Both the position numbers and the translations under genes were made by a program. From positions 1 through 17,577 of the forward strand of contig CAZIMF010000016.1 in the NCBI GenBank assembly GCA_964540445.1: DNA of 17,577 nt, written 5' to 3'. The DNA is from JALQXV01 sp964540445. GTDB taxonomy: Bacteria > Patescibacteriota > Saccharimonadia > Saccharimonadales > 2-12-FULL-41-12. This document shows, one piece after another, positions 1 to 7,063 of the stretch. Every line of letters begins with the position of its first letter. Positions within the stretch are counted from its first letter, which is position 1. The notes beneath the pieces were generated by a model. The model had not been told where the DNA came from and made no database searches. It was given only the letters and a program-made list of their open reading frames with translations.

Positions 1-567
1 AAAGTCGGCATCGCCTACGGCTAAAACCTCATCGATTAATAGAATATCTGCGTCAGCCCGAATCGCCATAGAGAACGCCAAACGGACTTGCATACCAGAC
101 GAATAGTTCTTTAGTTTTTGGTCCATAAATTTTTCAAGTTCAGCGAACTCCACAATATCGTCATACATTTTAGCTATTGTTTTCTTATCAAAGCCAATTA
201 ATGCGCCATTCAAAAATACATTTTCGCGCCCCGTAAGTTCGGGGTTAAAGCCAACACCTAATTCAATAAAAGGAACGAGCTTACCGCCGACTTGGATGGT
301 TCCTTTGGTTGGCTGATAAATACCGGCAAGAATCTTAAGTAGAGTGCTCTTACCACTGCCATTACGACCAACAATGCCAAAGAACTCCCCTTTTTTTATC
401 TCAAATGAAATGTCTTGAAGTGCCTGCTGGGTTTCATACTTCTTTTGGCGATTTGATGTATCAAATAGAGAAGTGAAAACACTTTTTACTGTGCTTTTTC
501 GTAGATGCGGAAGTTTAAAGTCTTTGTAAACTTTGTCTACCCTAATTGCGATACCCGTATCAGACAT
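1..567 (-). CDS. wzt: Polysaccharide ABC exporter ATPase, Wzt/TagH type (C-terminus beyond window edge)
   Basis: This is the ATP-binding subunit that powers export of a lipid-linked polysaccharide through the permease encoded just upstream. Only the first 189 residues are in the window. Visible motifs are Walker A GRNGSGKST (about residues 67-75), the ABC signature YSSGM (155-159) and Walker B ILLIDEV with catalytic Glu180. A Glu-Asn pair in GRENVF lies between Walker A and the signature, as is usual in Wzt/TagH proteins. The D-loop region is reached, but the H-loop and any C-terminal carbohydrate-binding domain (which in Wzt decides O-antigen specificity) are not visible. The ATG overlaps the permease stop as TAATG, with GGAGG about 8 bases upstream, so the two genes are translationally coupled. 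A teichoic-acid exporter (TagH) is the main alternative; the GDP-rhamnose genes next door favour Wzt. Confidence 0.93.
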   Translation of the reverse strand, partial: MSDTGIAIRVDKVYKDFKLPHLRKSTVKSVFTSLFDTSNRQKKYETQQALQDISFEIKKGEFFGIVGRNGSGKSTLLKILAGIYQPTKGTIQVGGKLVPFIELGVGFNPELTGRENVFLNGALIGFDKKTIAKMYDDIVEFAELEKFMDQKLKNYSSGMQVRLAFSMAIRADADILLIDEVLAVGDADF

Positions 568-1379
568 TAGACTTCCTCCGCAAAGTACTTAGACCGACTT
601 CTGAAGTACCAAAACGAAACAGAGACTAATACAATTGCCATCGCTAAGGGGATAAGCCTAATTAACCGAGTGCCGTAGACTTGAGCCATTGTTTCGGTAG
701 CGGGTGTCACCAGCGCATACCGCACGTCTTGGATAATTTGGGCGATCGGGTTAAGCATTAATATCTTTGCTGCCTGATCTGGTACAAGAGATAAGGGGTA
801 GAGTATAGGCGTTGCATAAAAGGCGCCCTGCATAATTACTTCCCAGATGTAGTTAATGTCTCTAAAGCGTACAAAAACTGCGCTCAAGAAAAAGGCTACC
901 GCCAGCGAAATCACAAAAAGCTCAAGTATGAGTATTGGCAGAAGCATTATTGTCGGATGAATGTCGACATGATTAATAGCCATGAATACAGCGATGATAA
1001 TAAAGTTTAAGCCCAGGTTAATAAGAGCTGAAAACGACCCAGCAAGTACCATTACATATTTTGGGAAGTTAATTTTTCTGATTAAGTCTCCGTTGCCAAC
1101 AATGGCACCAATACTATTGCTTGTTACTTCAGAAAAATAATTCCAGAGAACAATTCCTACTAGCAAGTAGATAGGATAGTTAGGAATTGAGTCACCAATT
1201 TTTAAGAATTTGGCAAAAACGATATACAAAATAATAAATAGAGCCAGGGGTCGTAGTAATGACCATAGGTAGCCAAGTACAGAGCCTTGGTAGCGCAATT
1301 TGAAGTCAGTGATGACTAACTGGCGAAGTAAAATTAAAGAGTAGCGATAACGCGCCATAAGCTTTTGCATTCTTACCAT
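567..1379 (-). CDS. wzm: ABC-2 type polysaccharide export permease, Wzm/TagG type
   Basis: This is the membrane subunit of the polysaccharide exporter, 270 residues, the normal length for Wzm/TagG/RfbA. The N-terminus carries the family's amphipathic stretch with FKLRYQGSVLGYLWSLLRPL (about residues 26-45), followed by about six hydrophobic helices spread to residue 260. There is a basic C-terminal end, RSRSKYFAEEV. The stop TAA shares a base with the ATG of the ATPase. The start used is the ATG at 1379; in-frame ATGs at residues 4 and 8 are possible alternatives because no strong ribosome binding site is visible. It is transcribed divergently from rmd across a gap of only 26 bases. Together with the ATPase it forms the exporter for the polymer made by the neighbouring genes. 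The family call is firm; the substrate is inferred from context. Confidence 0.93.
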   Translation of the reverse strand: MVRMQKLMARYRYSLILLRQLVITDFKLRYQGSVLGYLWSLLRPLALFIILYIVFAKFLKIGDSIPNYPIYLLVGIVLWNYFSEVTSNSIGAIVGNGDLIRKINFPKYVMVLAGSFSALINLGLNFIIIAVFMAINHVDIHPTIMLLPILILELFVISLAVAFFLSAVFVRFRDINYIWEVIMQGAFYATPILYPLSLVPDQAAKILMLNPIAQIIQDVRYALVTPATETMAQVYGTRLIRLIPLAMAIVLVSVSFWYFRSRSKYFAEEV

Positions 1380-1392
1380 TTTAACACTCTGT

Positions 1393-1398
1393 TACACT
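1393..1398 (+). promoter_or_regulatory. Candidate -10 element for rmd, implying a leaderless mRNA
   Basis: TACACT (4 of 6 to TATAAT) ends 7 bases before the rmd ATG, and no Shine-Dalgarno sequence lies in the 26-base divergent gap. This geometry would start transcription at or next to the A of ATG. A 9-base direct repeat, ACTAGTAAC, occurs at 1396-1404 and 1411-1419 over the same spot. The -35 region is poor (TTCTTA at 1370-1375), so this call is tentative. Confidence 0.35.
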
Positions 1399-1405
1399 AG
1401 TAACA

Positions 1406-2338
1406 ATGATACTAGTAACTGGAATTAACGGCTTTGTCGGTAAGCATTTGGCTCGTGAGTTAGCTACGCGGGGTATTGCTATAGTTGGCGTTGGCCAGCG
1501 CGAAAGCGAAGTTGACGCAGAAATCTCACCACTGGTAACCACTTACTACCAATGTGACGTCACCGTACCAAGTGAAGTAGCTAACCTCCCCCTCAAAGAC
1601 ATTGATTGCGTTATCAACCTGGCCGGCCTTGCAAACGTCGGTGCATCTTTTGATAACCCCGAACTGTATATGCAGATCAATGTAGATGTCTTAAAAGTCC
1701 TGGGAGCAACATTGCATGAAGCAAACCCGGCAGCCCGCATGATTGCTGTCAGTACTGGAGCTTTATATGATCCAGGCCAACCAATGCCCTTAACAGAGGA
1801 GTCTCAAACAATTACTAGCGGTTCGCCGTATGCAATGAGCAAACTGGCTATGGAGCAGGCAGCCCGAGATTTGCAGGGTAAAGGCCAGGAGTGCATTGTC
1901 GTCCGCCCCTTTAACCATATCGGCCCCGGGCAGGGTCTTGGCTTTTTGATTCCTGATCTCGCGCATAAGCTACAATCTGCCGATCCGGCAAAGCCAACCA
2001 TCACAGCAGGAAATTTAAAAACTATCCGTGACTATACTGATGTTCGTGACATTGCTAAGGCATACGCTGATCTAGCTACTTCATCGCAACTAAATTTTAA
2101 TCTTTATAATGTCTGTTCTGGCTCTGGGCGCTCTGGGGAAGATATTGTAAAAGCGTTATGTAATGCGCTGAGCATTCCTTTTGATCAATTAAAAATAGAC
2201 ATTGACCAATCGTTAATCCGGCCGAGCGACCCAGCAAAAATCGTGGGAGATAATACGCGCTTATGTACTGATACTGGGTGGAGCCCTTCCATAGACTTAC
2301 AGCAAACTGTTCAAGATATTATTGCTAGTCTTGAGTAG
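1406..2338 (+). CDS. rmd: GDP-4-keto-6-deoxy-D-mannose reductase (GDP-D-rhamnose forming)
   Basis: This short-chain-dehydrogenase-like enzyme (310 residues) reduces GDP-4-keto-6-deoxy-D-mannose, the product of gmd, to GDP-D-rhamnose in the cytoplasm. It has a Rossmann motif TGINGFVG (residues 5-12), the catalytic Tyr142-x3-Lys146 pair in SPYAMSK, an STGALY strand before it, and RPFNHIGPGQ (about 167-176), which is characteristic of Rmd rather than of other sugar epimerases. RDYTDVRDIAKAY further on is the usual extended-SDR substrate-domain motif. GDP-fucose synthase is the alternative partner of gmd, but its motifs are not seen. The gene runs against its neighbours and its last 14 bases overlap the end of the convergent Nudix gene. 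There is no visible ribosome binding site, which fits the candidate leaderless start. Separate transcription from gmd means the two pathway steps may be independently regulated. Confidence 0.85.
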   Translation: MILVTGINGFVGKHLARELATRGIAIVGVGQRESEVDAEISPLVTTYYQCDVTVPSEVANLPLKDIDCVINLAGLANVGASFDNPELYMQINVDVLKVLGATLHEANPAARMIAVSTGALYDPGQPMPLTEESQTITSGSPYAMSKLAMEQAARDLQGKGQECIVVRPFNHIGPGQGLGFLIPDLAHKLQSADPAKPTITAGNLKTIRDYTDVRDIAKAYADLATSSQLNFNLYNVCSGSGRSGEDIVKALCNALSIPFDQLKIDIDQSLIRPSDPAKIVGDNTRLCTDTGWSPSIDLQQTVQDIIASLE

Positions 2339-2870
2339 CCTTTCGAGCCTGATAAATAGCCCAGGCAGCTAGCGTATTTTTTTGAATAATTTCACCGACA
2401 GCAATTTTTTGATTAATCTCTGTTTCTGTTAACCAGACGGGCTCTATGCCGATTTCTTCTGGGTCTCCCGCGATATCTTTGGCCGTGCTTAGCCCACTTG
2501 CCAACGCTACGTGATTTTTGGCAGTTGTTCGCCGATGATGTGTTAAGTTATAACCGATTATACTCAGTTCTGTGGCCTGATAAGTAGATTCTTCGGCTAA
2601 TTCTCGACCACCGGCTTCCAGTATGTCTTCGCCGCCATGCACTCCACCTTCAGGAAACTGCAAAAGTACTTGTTTAATGGGATAGGCATATTCTCGAACC
2701 ATTAGTATTTTGCCTTTATCTTCGGCAATAACCAAAATGCTGTCCTCGTATCCTTCAAATCGGAGGTAGTCTATTTCTTTCCCATCGGGCAGCAAGACTT
2801 TATCCTCTGCCAGGCTTAGTCTAGGATGATCAAAAACTACTTTTGAACTGAGAGTCTCCCAGGCCGCCAT
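2325..2870 (-). CDS. Nudix hydrolase, NudF/NudK (ADP-sugar or GDP-sugar pyrophosphatase)-like
   Basis: A 181-residue Nudix hydrolase that should cleave a nucleoside diphosphate linked to another group, using Mg2+ held by the Nudix box. The box spans residues 75-97: Gly75, Glu81, then Arg89-Glu90-Leu-Ala-Glu93-Glu94. All metal-binding acids are present, but the box Gly near the end is Thr96. The flanking layout (N-terminal beta-rich region with FDHPRLSL, then LLQFPEGG) resembles ADP-ribose pyrophosphatase NudF and the related GDP-mannose pyrophosphatase NudK. It starts 11 bases after the gmd stop without a clear ribosome binding site, so it is probably translated by reinitiation in the gmd operon. 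That position makes GDP-mannose a reasonable substrate guess, but sequence alone cannot separate it from ADP-ribose. Its stop codon lies inside the convergent rmd gene. Confidence 0.87.
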   Translation of the reverse strand: MAAWETLSSKVVFDHPRLSLAEDKVLLPDGKEIDYLRFEGYEDSILVIAEDKGKILMVREYAYPIKQVLLQFPEGGVHGGEDILEAGGRELAEESTYQATELSIIGYNLTHHRRTTAKNHVALASGLSTAKDIAGDPEEIGIEPVWLTETEINQKIAVGEIIQKNTLAAWAIYQARKATQD

Positions 2871-2881
2871 ATTTAGTGAGC

Positions 2882-3868
2882 CTACTTGGTGCTTTCGAGC
2901 TTGAGATCGTTTTCGACCATCATCTGAATCAGCTGCTCGAAACTAACTTCGGGAACCCAGCCAAGCTTTTCTCGGGCTTTAGTTGGGTCACCAAGCAAAA
3001 CATCTACTTCGGCAGGGCGCATAAAGCGCGGATCTTGCTTAACGTATGGCTTCCAATCTTCGATATCAACAGCCTTGAAAGCAACGGTGAGCAATTCTTC
3101 GATGGAGTGTGTTGTGCCGCTGCCAAGAATATAATCATCGGGTTCATCTTGCTGCAGCATCATCCACATACCGCGAACGTAGTCACCGGCATAACCCCAG
3201 TCGCGCTTTGGCGTTAGGTCGCCAAGTGTAACGAATTCTTGCTGACCAAGCTTAATTTTAGCCACCGCGTTGGTGACTTTACGAGTTACAAATTCCAGCC
3301 CGCGGCGCGGTGACTCATGGTTAAACAAAATACCGGTTGAAGCATGCATGCCATAACTTTCGCGGTAGTTGCGGGTGATCCAATGACCGTACAGTTTAGC
3401 TACTCCGTATGGGCTTTTAGGATGAAACAGTGAGTCTTCGGTGTAACCGTTTTCGGGCCGATTATAGGCTGTTCCGCCAAACATTTCCGAAGTAGAGGCC
3501 TGGTAAAAACGAATGGTTTTTTCGCCCTTGGTAATGCGAATTGCTTCGAGCATATTGAGCACACCTTGGCCGGTGACATCTTGAGTTATATTAGGCTGAT
3601 CGAATGAATACTTTACGAAGCTAATGGCACCAAGGTTATAAACTTCATCGGGTTGGGATATTTCGATGGCCCGAACTAATGACCCTAGGTCAGTAAGATC
3701 ACCGTCGATAAGTTTAACGAACGGAAATTCCGTCTCCATGATTTTTCGCTTCGGGTTAAATTGACCGCGTATCAACCCATAGACCTCGTAGCCCTTTTCA
3801 TTTAAAAATTCCGCAAGATACATTCCATCTTGGCCAGTAATACCTGTAACAAGCGCTTTTTTACCCAT
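2882..3868 (-). CDS. gmd: GDP-mannose 4,6-dehydratase
   Basis: This enzyme converts GDP-D-mannose to GDP-4-keto-6-deoxy-D-mannose with bound NADP+, the first step to GDP-D-rhamnose or GDP-fucose. From the start used here it has 328 residues, the usual bacterial size. Visible features are the nucleotide motif TGITGQDG (8-15), the catalytic triad Thr126, Tyr154 and Lys158 (STSEMF and SPYGVAK), Glu128, NHESPRRG for GDP-sugar binding, and TPKRDWGYAGDYV. The reading frame extends 4 codons upstream to a TTG at 3880, but the ATG at 3868 is preferred: GAGGG lies 6-7 bases before it, and the protein then begins MGKKALVTG as in most GMDs. It lies downstream of the GDPMH-like Nudix gene and just upstream of the second Nudix gene, and it pairs functionally with rmd. 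Confidence 0.95.
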   Translation of the reverse strand: MGKKALVTGITGQDGMYLAEFLNEKGYEVYGLIRGQFNPKRKIMETEFPFVKLIDGDLTDLGSLVRAIEISQPDEVYNLGAISFVKYSFDQPNITQDVTGQGVLNMLEAIRITKGEKTIRFYQASTSEMFGGTAYNRPENGYTEDSLFHPKSPYGVAKLYGHWITRNYRESYGMHASTGILFNHESPRRGLEFVTRKVTNAVAKIKLGQQEFVTLGDLTPKRDWGYAGDYVRGMWMMLQQDEPDDYILGSGTTHSIEELLTVAFKAVDIEDWKPYVKQDPRFMRPAEVDVLLGDPTKAREKLGWVPEVSFEQLIQMMVENDLKLESTK

Positions 3869-3932
3869 TAAGTCCCTCAATTAAGCTATTTGTAATCTTA
3901 CTAGGATACCAATGATAGTCCACCTCTGACAA

Positions 3933-3954
3933 GGTACATAACACATCATGTACC
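3933..3954 (-). repeat. 7-bp hairpin over the stop of the GDPMH-like Nudix gene
   Basis: GGTACAT at 3933-3939 and ATGTACC at 3948-3954 are perfect inverted arms around an 8-base loop. On the minus strand the hairpin includes the TGA stop (3948-3946) of the Nudix gene and is followed by TTGTC, not by a real T-run. It could stabilise the upstream mRNA end or partially terminate before gmd; a strong intrinsic terminator is unlikely. Confidence 0.4.
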
Positions 3955-4461
3955 GGGATTTAGCCGCCTGAGCACTTGGTTGATAACAATGTGCTGATTG
4001 TATCCTGTTTTATGCATGTCTTTGATCCCATCCGCAATCCAAATAAAATCGGCGGCCTCATGACGTGGAGCTATAGAGGCCTCGTCGATTTCCACTAGAT
4101 AAGTAAGCGCTACGGCGTGCTTAGATGGATCAAAGCAATACCGATCGCTTTCTAAGTCGCTCTCCATGAAATACTGCTGCACATGAAAGGGCTGTTCGGC
4201 TGACAAGCCACTAAAGTAAGTAAAGTCTGTAATTCCTAAATCTGTTTCCAGATGTCGGGCTACTGCAGCATCAACTGTTTCCGAATGGTAAATGCGGCCG
4301 CCCAGAATAGTCCATTTACCAGTCTGCGAGCCGGTTGCGCGAAGAATCATACCAACCTCGAATGCATCATCTTTCTTTCTTACCGGGATAATATCGGTGC
4401 AAATAACTGGGGTGTTGTCTGTTATTGTTTTATAAAGTTCATCCGATAAATATGCATTCAT
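3946..4461 (-). CDS. Nudix-fold hydrolase resembling GDP-mannose mannosyl hydrolase (GDPMH)
   Basis: A 171-residue Nudix-fold protein with an altered Nudix box at residues 55-77. Gly55, Glu61, Arg69 and Gly76 are kept, but the usual RE and EE pairs read Arg69-His70 and Thr73-Asp74. E. coli GDPMH (WcaH/Gmm) is known for an equally atypical box in which these positions are also substituted, and it shares the N-terminal pattern of a short helix followed by N/S-T-P (here TITDNTPVICTDIIPV) and the late strand with an acidic-F/Y-x-W end (ADFIWI, 137-142). GDPMH releases mannose and GDP from GDP-mannose by attack at C1. His134 is near, but not exactly at, the position of its general base. The gene starts 5 bases after the upstream polymerase gene, with AAGAAGG about 10 bases before the ATG. 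Its place beside gmd supports a GDP-hexose substrate. The Nudix family is clear; the subfamily is inferred. Confidence 0.75.
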   Translation of the reverse strand: MNAYLSDELYKTITDNTPVICTDIIPVRKKDDAFEVGMILRATGSQTGKWTILGGRIYHSETVDAAVARHLETDLGITDFTYFSGLSAEQPFHVQQYFMESDLESDRYCFDPSKHAVALTYLVEIDEASIAPRHEAADFIWIADGIKDMHKTGYNQHIVINQVLRRLNPGT

Positions 4462-4466
4462 ACTAG

Positions 4467-5774
4467 TTAGACCTTCTTATTTCTTTTATTTTTTACTGTG
4501 GGAAGATTTTGTTGCATGGCTAACCCAGCCAACATAAACCAACTGGCGGCTACTGCTTCGTTTGCCCATATATGCAGGAACCAATTCATAAATGCCAGCC
4601 CAATAAAGCTTGCTACAAGCGCCTGAGCAACCAGACTGCGCCGATTTTGCCATAACTGCCGCACAACAAAGTACAGAAACCCAAGAAATAACAGCAGCCC
4701 AATAACCCCAACTTCATAGGCAATCTGCAGGTAGTAATTCTCTGTTATTAGTACGTTAGGTAATTTTGTTGAGACGAGTCCCGCCGTTCCTGGCCCATTG
4801 CCCTCCGGGTTGGCAATAACGCCGTCTACACCTCTGTTAAATAATTCAACCCGCAACTCATTCGGCGTCGCTTGCGTGGTGCTTTCGTCGGCGTGGAAAA
4901 AGACGTTTTGCACAAAGTACTGATCGCGCAGCGCGAACACTGATCCGATTAGTATCACCAGCAACAGAACGGCTGGCACCGCAAACTTGCGAACATATAG
5001 CCGAATCGATGAGTGGAATATGAACACCACCACAGCTGCATCTGCTAGTATCGTTCCTATCCAGGCGCTGCGCGAGAAGGTTAACAGTAACGCTAAGCCA
5101 TGCAGCAAAAATAGCCCAATCAGCAGTTGTCGTTTTTGGGTCTTCCAAAAGCGTAGCAACGCCAGCAAGATAATTGTGCCAGGTAAAATTAGAAATGCGC
5201 CAAGTGAATTTGGATCGCGAATAGTTGAAAAAATGCGCGGCAGATCCGGTTTGTCATCAATAAAGAAGTTTGGCTTAGTCCCACGCTCAATAGTGTAGCC
5301 AAAATGAGTCATAACATCGGCTGGTAAAAAGCGTTGCGCGATGCCGATGAGACAAACTATAGAACTAGCGATCAATAATACCTTGGCAAACGTCTGCGGG
5401 CGAGCAAGCTTGGGCACCAAAATAGCCAAACTATAACTAATTAACAGATACCAGACTAGGCGATTATTGTACGTCGTTGCTAGCAGACCAGTTTCGCTGG
5501 GTTGGTTAGTGCCCGCCCATAAAATAAGATGCAACGCTAAATAGATTACTGCAAAGCCTACGAATAACAGATATAGTTTTGTGTATTTACGCGTGACGAG
5601 GACAGTACAAACCAGTACCGATACTAAAATAGCCGTAATTACATCTTTAGCAACCTTCCACGCATCAAGACCACCAGTATAGGTGCTGAGCCACTGTGAA
5701 AAAAAGATGTGAAAGGGCATATAGACAAATAGTCCCAGCGCCACCCAGTATAGATATTTCTTGAATATGGCCAT
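4467..5774 (-). CDS. Wzy_C/WaaL-type O-antigen polymerase or ligase
   Basis: A 435-residue polytopic membrane protein with roughly ten to twelve hydrophobic segments. It has the large extracytoplasmic loop and C-terminal pattern of the Wzy_C family: FSRSAWIGT in the middle, then RVELFNRGVDGVIANPEG (from residue 308) and ENYYLQIAYEVGVIGLLLF before the last helices. Family members either polymerise repeat units or ligate a finished glycan from its lipid carrier to an acceptor; the sequence does not decide between them. With a Wzm/Wzt exporter in the cluster, where chains are completed inside the cell, a ligase role is attractive, perhaps moving the polymer onto a cell-wall acceptor. It is the first gene of the minus-strand operon reaching to 2325. 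No clear ribosome binding site precedes the ATG, and a TACAAT lies 10 bases upstream on the same strand (5790-5785). Confidence 0.85.
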   Translation of the reverse strand: MAIFKKYLYWVALGLFVYMPFHIFFSQWLSTYTGGLDAWKVAKDVITAILVSVLVCTVLVTRKYTKLYLLFVGFAVIYLALHLILWAGTNQPSETGLLATTYNNRLVWYLLISYSLAILVPKLARPQTFAKVLLIASSIVCLIGIAQRFLPADVMTHFGYTIERGTKPNFFIDDKPDLPRIFSTIRDPNSLGAFLILPGTIILLALLRFWKTQKRQLLIGLFLLHGLALLLTFSRSAWIGTILADAAVVVFIFHSSIRLYVRKFAVPAVLLLVILIGSVFALRDQYFVQNVFFHADESTTQATPNELRVELFNRGVDGVIANPEGNGPGTAGLVSTKLPNVLITENYYLQIAYEVGVIGLLLFLGFLYFVVRQLWQNRRSLVAQALVASFIGLAFMNWFLHIWANEAVAASWFMLAGLAMQQNLPTVKNKRNKKV

Positions 5775-5786
5775 TACTCGTATAAT
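5758..5786 (+). promoter_or_regulatory. Candidate sigma70-type promoter for the glycosyltransferase gene
   Basis: A perfect TATAAT at 5781-5786 has TTCTTG at 5758-5763 with a 17-base spacer. It lies in the 32-base divergent gap and would give a leader of about 14 bases to the ATG at 5807. The oppositely directed gene has its own -10-like TACAAT at 5790-5785 on the minus strand, so the two promoters overlap and may compete. Confidence 0.5.
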
Positions 5787-5806
5787 TGTAGCAGTTACCC
5801 TTTAAT

Positions 5807-6916
5807 ATGATTGACAGTAAACATATCGTTATTGATGCCCGGATTCGGCGAGCTTGCACTGGTCGTTATACTGATCGTCTGCTCAATCATTTACAAACCA
5901 GTGGTTCCCCGCACCGCTTCACGGTTCTTGTGCAACCCGACGACCCGTGGCGCGCCCGCTCGATTAATTTCGAAACCGTGGCCTGCCCATTTCCCCAGTT
6001 TTCCCTCAACCCTCTCAATGACGTGCGCTTTGCCTACCAGCTACGTTCGCTAAAGCCTGACTTAGTACACTTTACGATGACTCAACAGCCCCTCACGTAT
6101 CGTGGGCGCACTGTTACGACAACGCATGACCTCACTATGTTGCGCTTTCTCCGGCCGGGTAATACACCCATGCCTATTTTTTGGCTCAAAAAAATTGGTT
6201 ACCGTTTGCTTTTTTATGTAGCCCATCATAAATCTACCCGAGTAATTGTACCGACAAATTATGTAGCCAAAGATCTACGCATGTTGTACCCTTTTAGCGC
6301 CAACAAAATAGAGGTAACGTACGAAGCAAGCGAACCGCCTATCCATGAACCTGCCCAGCCCCTTGACGGTATTAAAAAGCCTTTTATCATGCACCTTGGC
6401 AGTCCATTCCCCCATAAAAATATTAAGCATTTGATTCAAGCATTTGAATTACTCGATATTGATCACCCCGATCTTACTTTGGTGCTAGCCGGCAAAAAAG
6501 AATTCTACTTCAAAGAACTCGAAGCCTGGGCTAAGCCGCGTCCTTCATACAATTCTATCCGCTTTACTGGCTTTATCGACGACAATGAGTTGAAATGGCT
6601 GTATGAGAATGCTGAAGCTTACGTACTGCCCTCATTGAGTGAAGGTTTTGGGCTACCTGGGCTCGAAGCCATGTCACACGGCTGCGCCTTAATTAGCAGC
6701 AATGCAACTTGTATGCCAGAGGTTTATGAAGATGCAGCCGAATACTTCGATCCAAGCAACATTAACGATACTGTTGCTGCCATTAAGAAAGTCCTTGACG
6801 ACCCAGCCTACAAGAAGAAGCTAATCGCTCGCGGCCGTAAACAGATACAAAAGTACTCGTGGCAGCGGATGGCAGAACAAACGCTTGCTGTCTACGACGC
6901 TGCGCTCGAAGCGTAA
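5807..6916 (+). CDS. GT4-family (GT-B fold) glycosyltransferase
   Basis: A 369-residue retaining glycosyltransferase with the C-terminal nucleotide-sugar domain typical of the glycosyl transferases group 1 family. The E-x7-E motif is Glu279-GFGLPGL-Glu287, followed by AMSHGCALISSNATCMPEV, which matches the donor-phosphate and base-binding loop. LVHFTMTQQPL and TTTHDLTMLRF in the N-terminal half fit the acceptor domain, and HLGSPFPHKNIKHLIQAF marks the start of the second Rossmann domain. The protein has no signal peptide or clear transmembrane helix and should work at the inner membrane face. Because the cluster makes GDP-D-rhamnose, a D-rhamnosyl or mannosyl transferase is a sensible guess, but donor and linkage cannot be read from sequence. 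It is transcribed divergently from the polymerase gene, with TATAAT 20 bases before its ATG. Confidence 0.92.
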   Translation: MIDSKHIVIDARIRRACTGRYTDRLLNHLQTSGSPHRFTVLVQPDDPWRARSINFETVACPFPQFSLNPLNDVRFAYQLRSLKPDLVHFTMTQQPLTYRGRTVTTTHDLTMLRFLRPGNTPMPIFWLKKIGYRLLFYVAHHKSTRVIVPTNYVAKDLRMLYPFSANKIEVTYEASEPPIHEPAQPLDGIKKPFIMHLGSPFPHKNIKHLIQAFELLDIDHPDLTLVLAGKKEFYFKELEAWAKPRPSYNSIRFTGFIDDNELKWLYENAEAYVLPSLSEGFGLPGLEAMSHGCALISSNATCMPEVYEDAAEYFDPSNINDTVAAIKKVLDDPAYKKKLIARGRKQIQKYSWQRMAEQTLAVYDAALEA

Positions 6917-6931
6917 ATCTAAAATACTAGC

Positions 6932-6966
6932 CCTAGCCTCGGATCATCATAGACTAGGTTTCTTTT
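6932..6966 (+). terminator. Weak candidate intrinsic terminator after the glycosyltransferase gene
   Basis: CCTAG-c-CT (6932-6939) can pair with AG-a-CTAGG (6951-6958) around an 11-base loop, one mismatch inside, followed by TTTCTTTT. The stem is short and only moderately GC-rich. The rest of the 147-base gap to the next gene is AT-rich; no strong promoter was seen apart from TTGTCA (7010-7015) with GCTAAT at 7035-7040 and a long 19-base spacer. Confidence 0.4.
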
Positions 6967-7063
6967 AATTTGATTAATTTCATCGCTTTAATTTTTTGGT
7001 AATCCAGGCTTGTCATTATCCATGTATCGACCTTGCTAATGGTGTCGAAAGAGGAGTTATGAC

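Noticed and set aside
2876..3217. 113-codon plus-strand frame inside gmd
   Set aside because: It is fully antisense to a well-conserved enzyme and shows no independent coding signs.
3869..3880. TTG start of gmd at 3880
   Set aside because: The extra codons are the GAGGG ribosome binding site of the ATG at 3868, and GMD proteins normally begin right before KKALVTG.
5811..5816. TTGACA as a -35 element at the start of the glycosyltransferase gene
   Set aside because: It lies inside the coding start and no -10 with suitable spacing follows on the plus strand.
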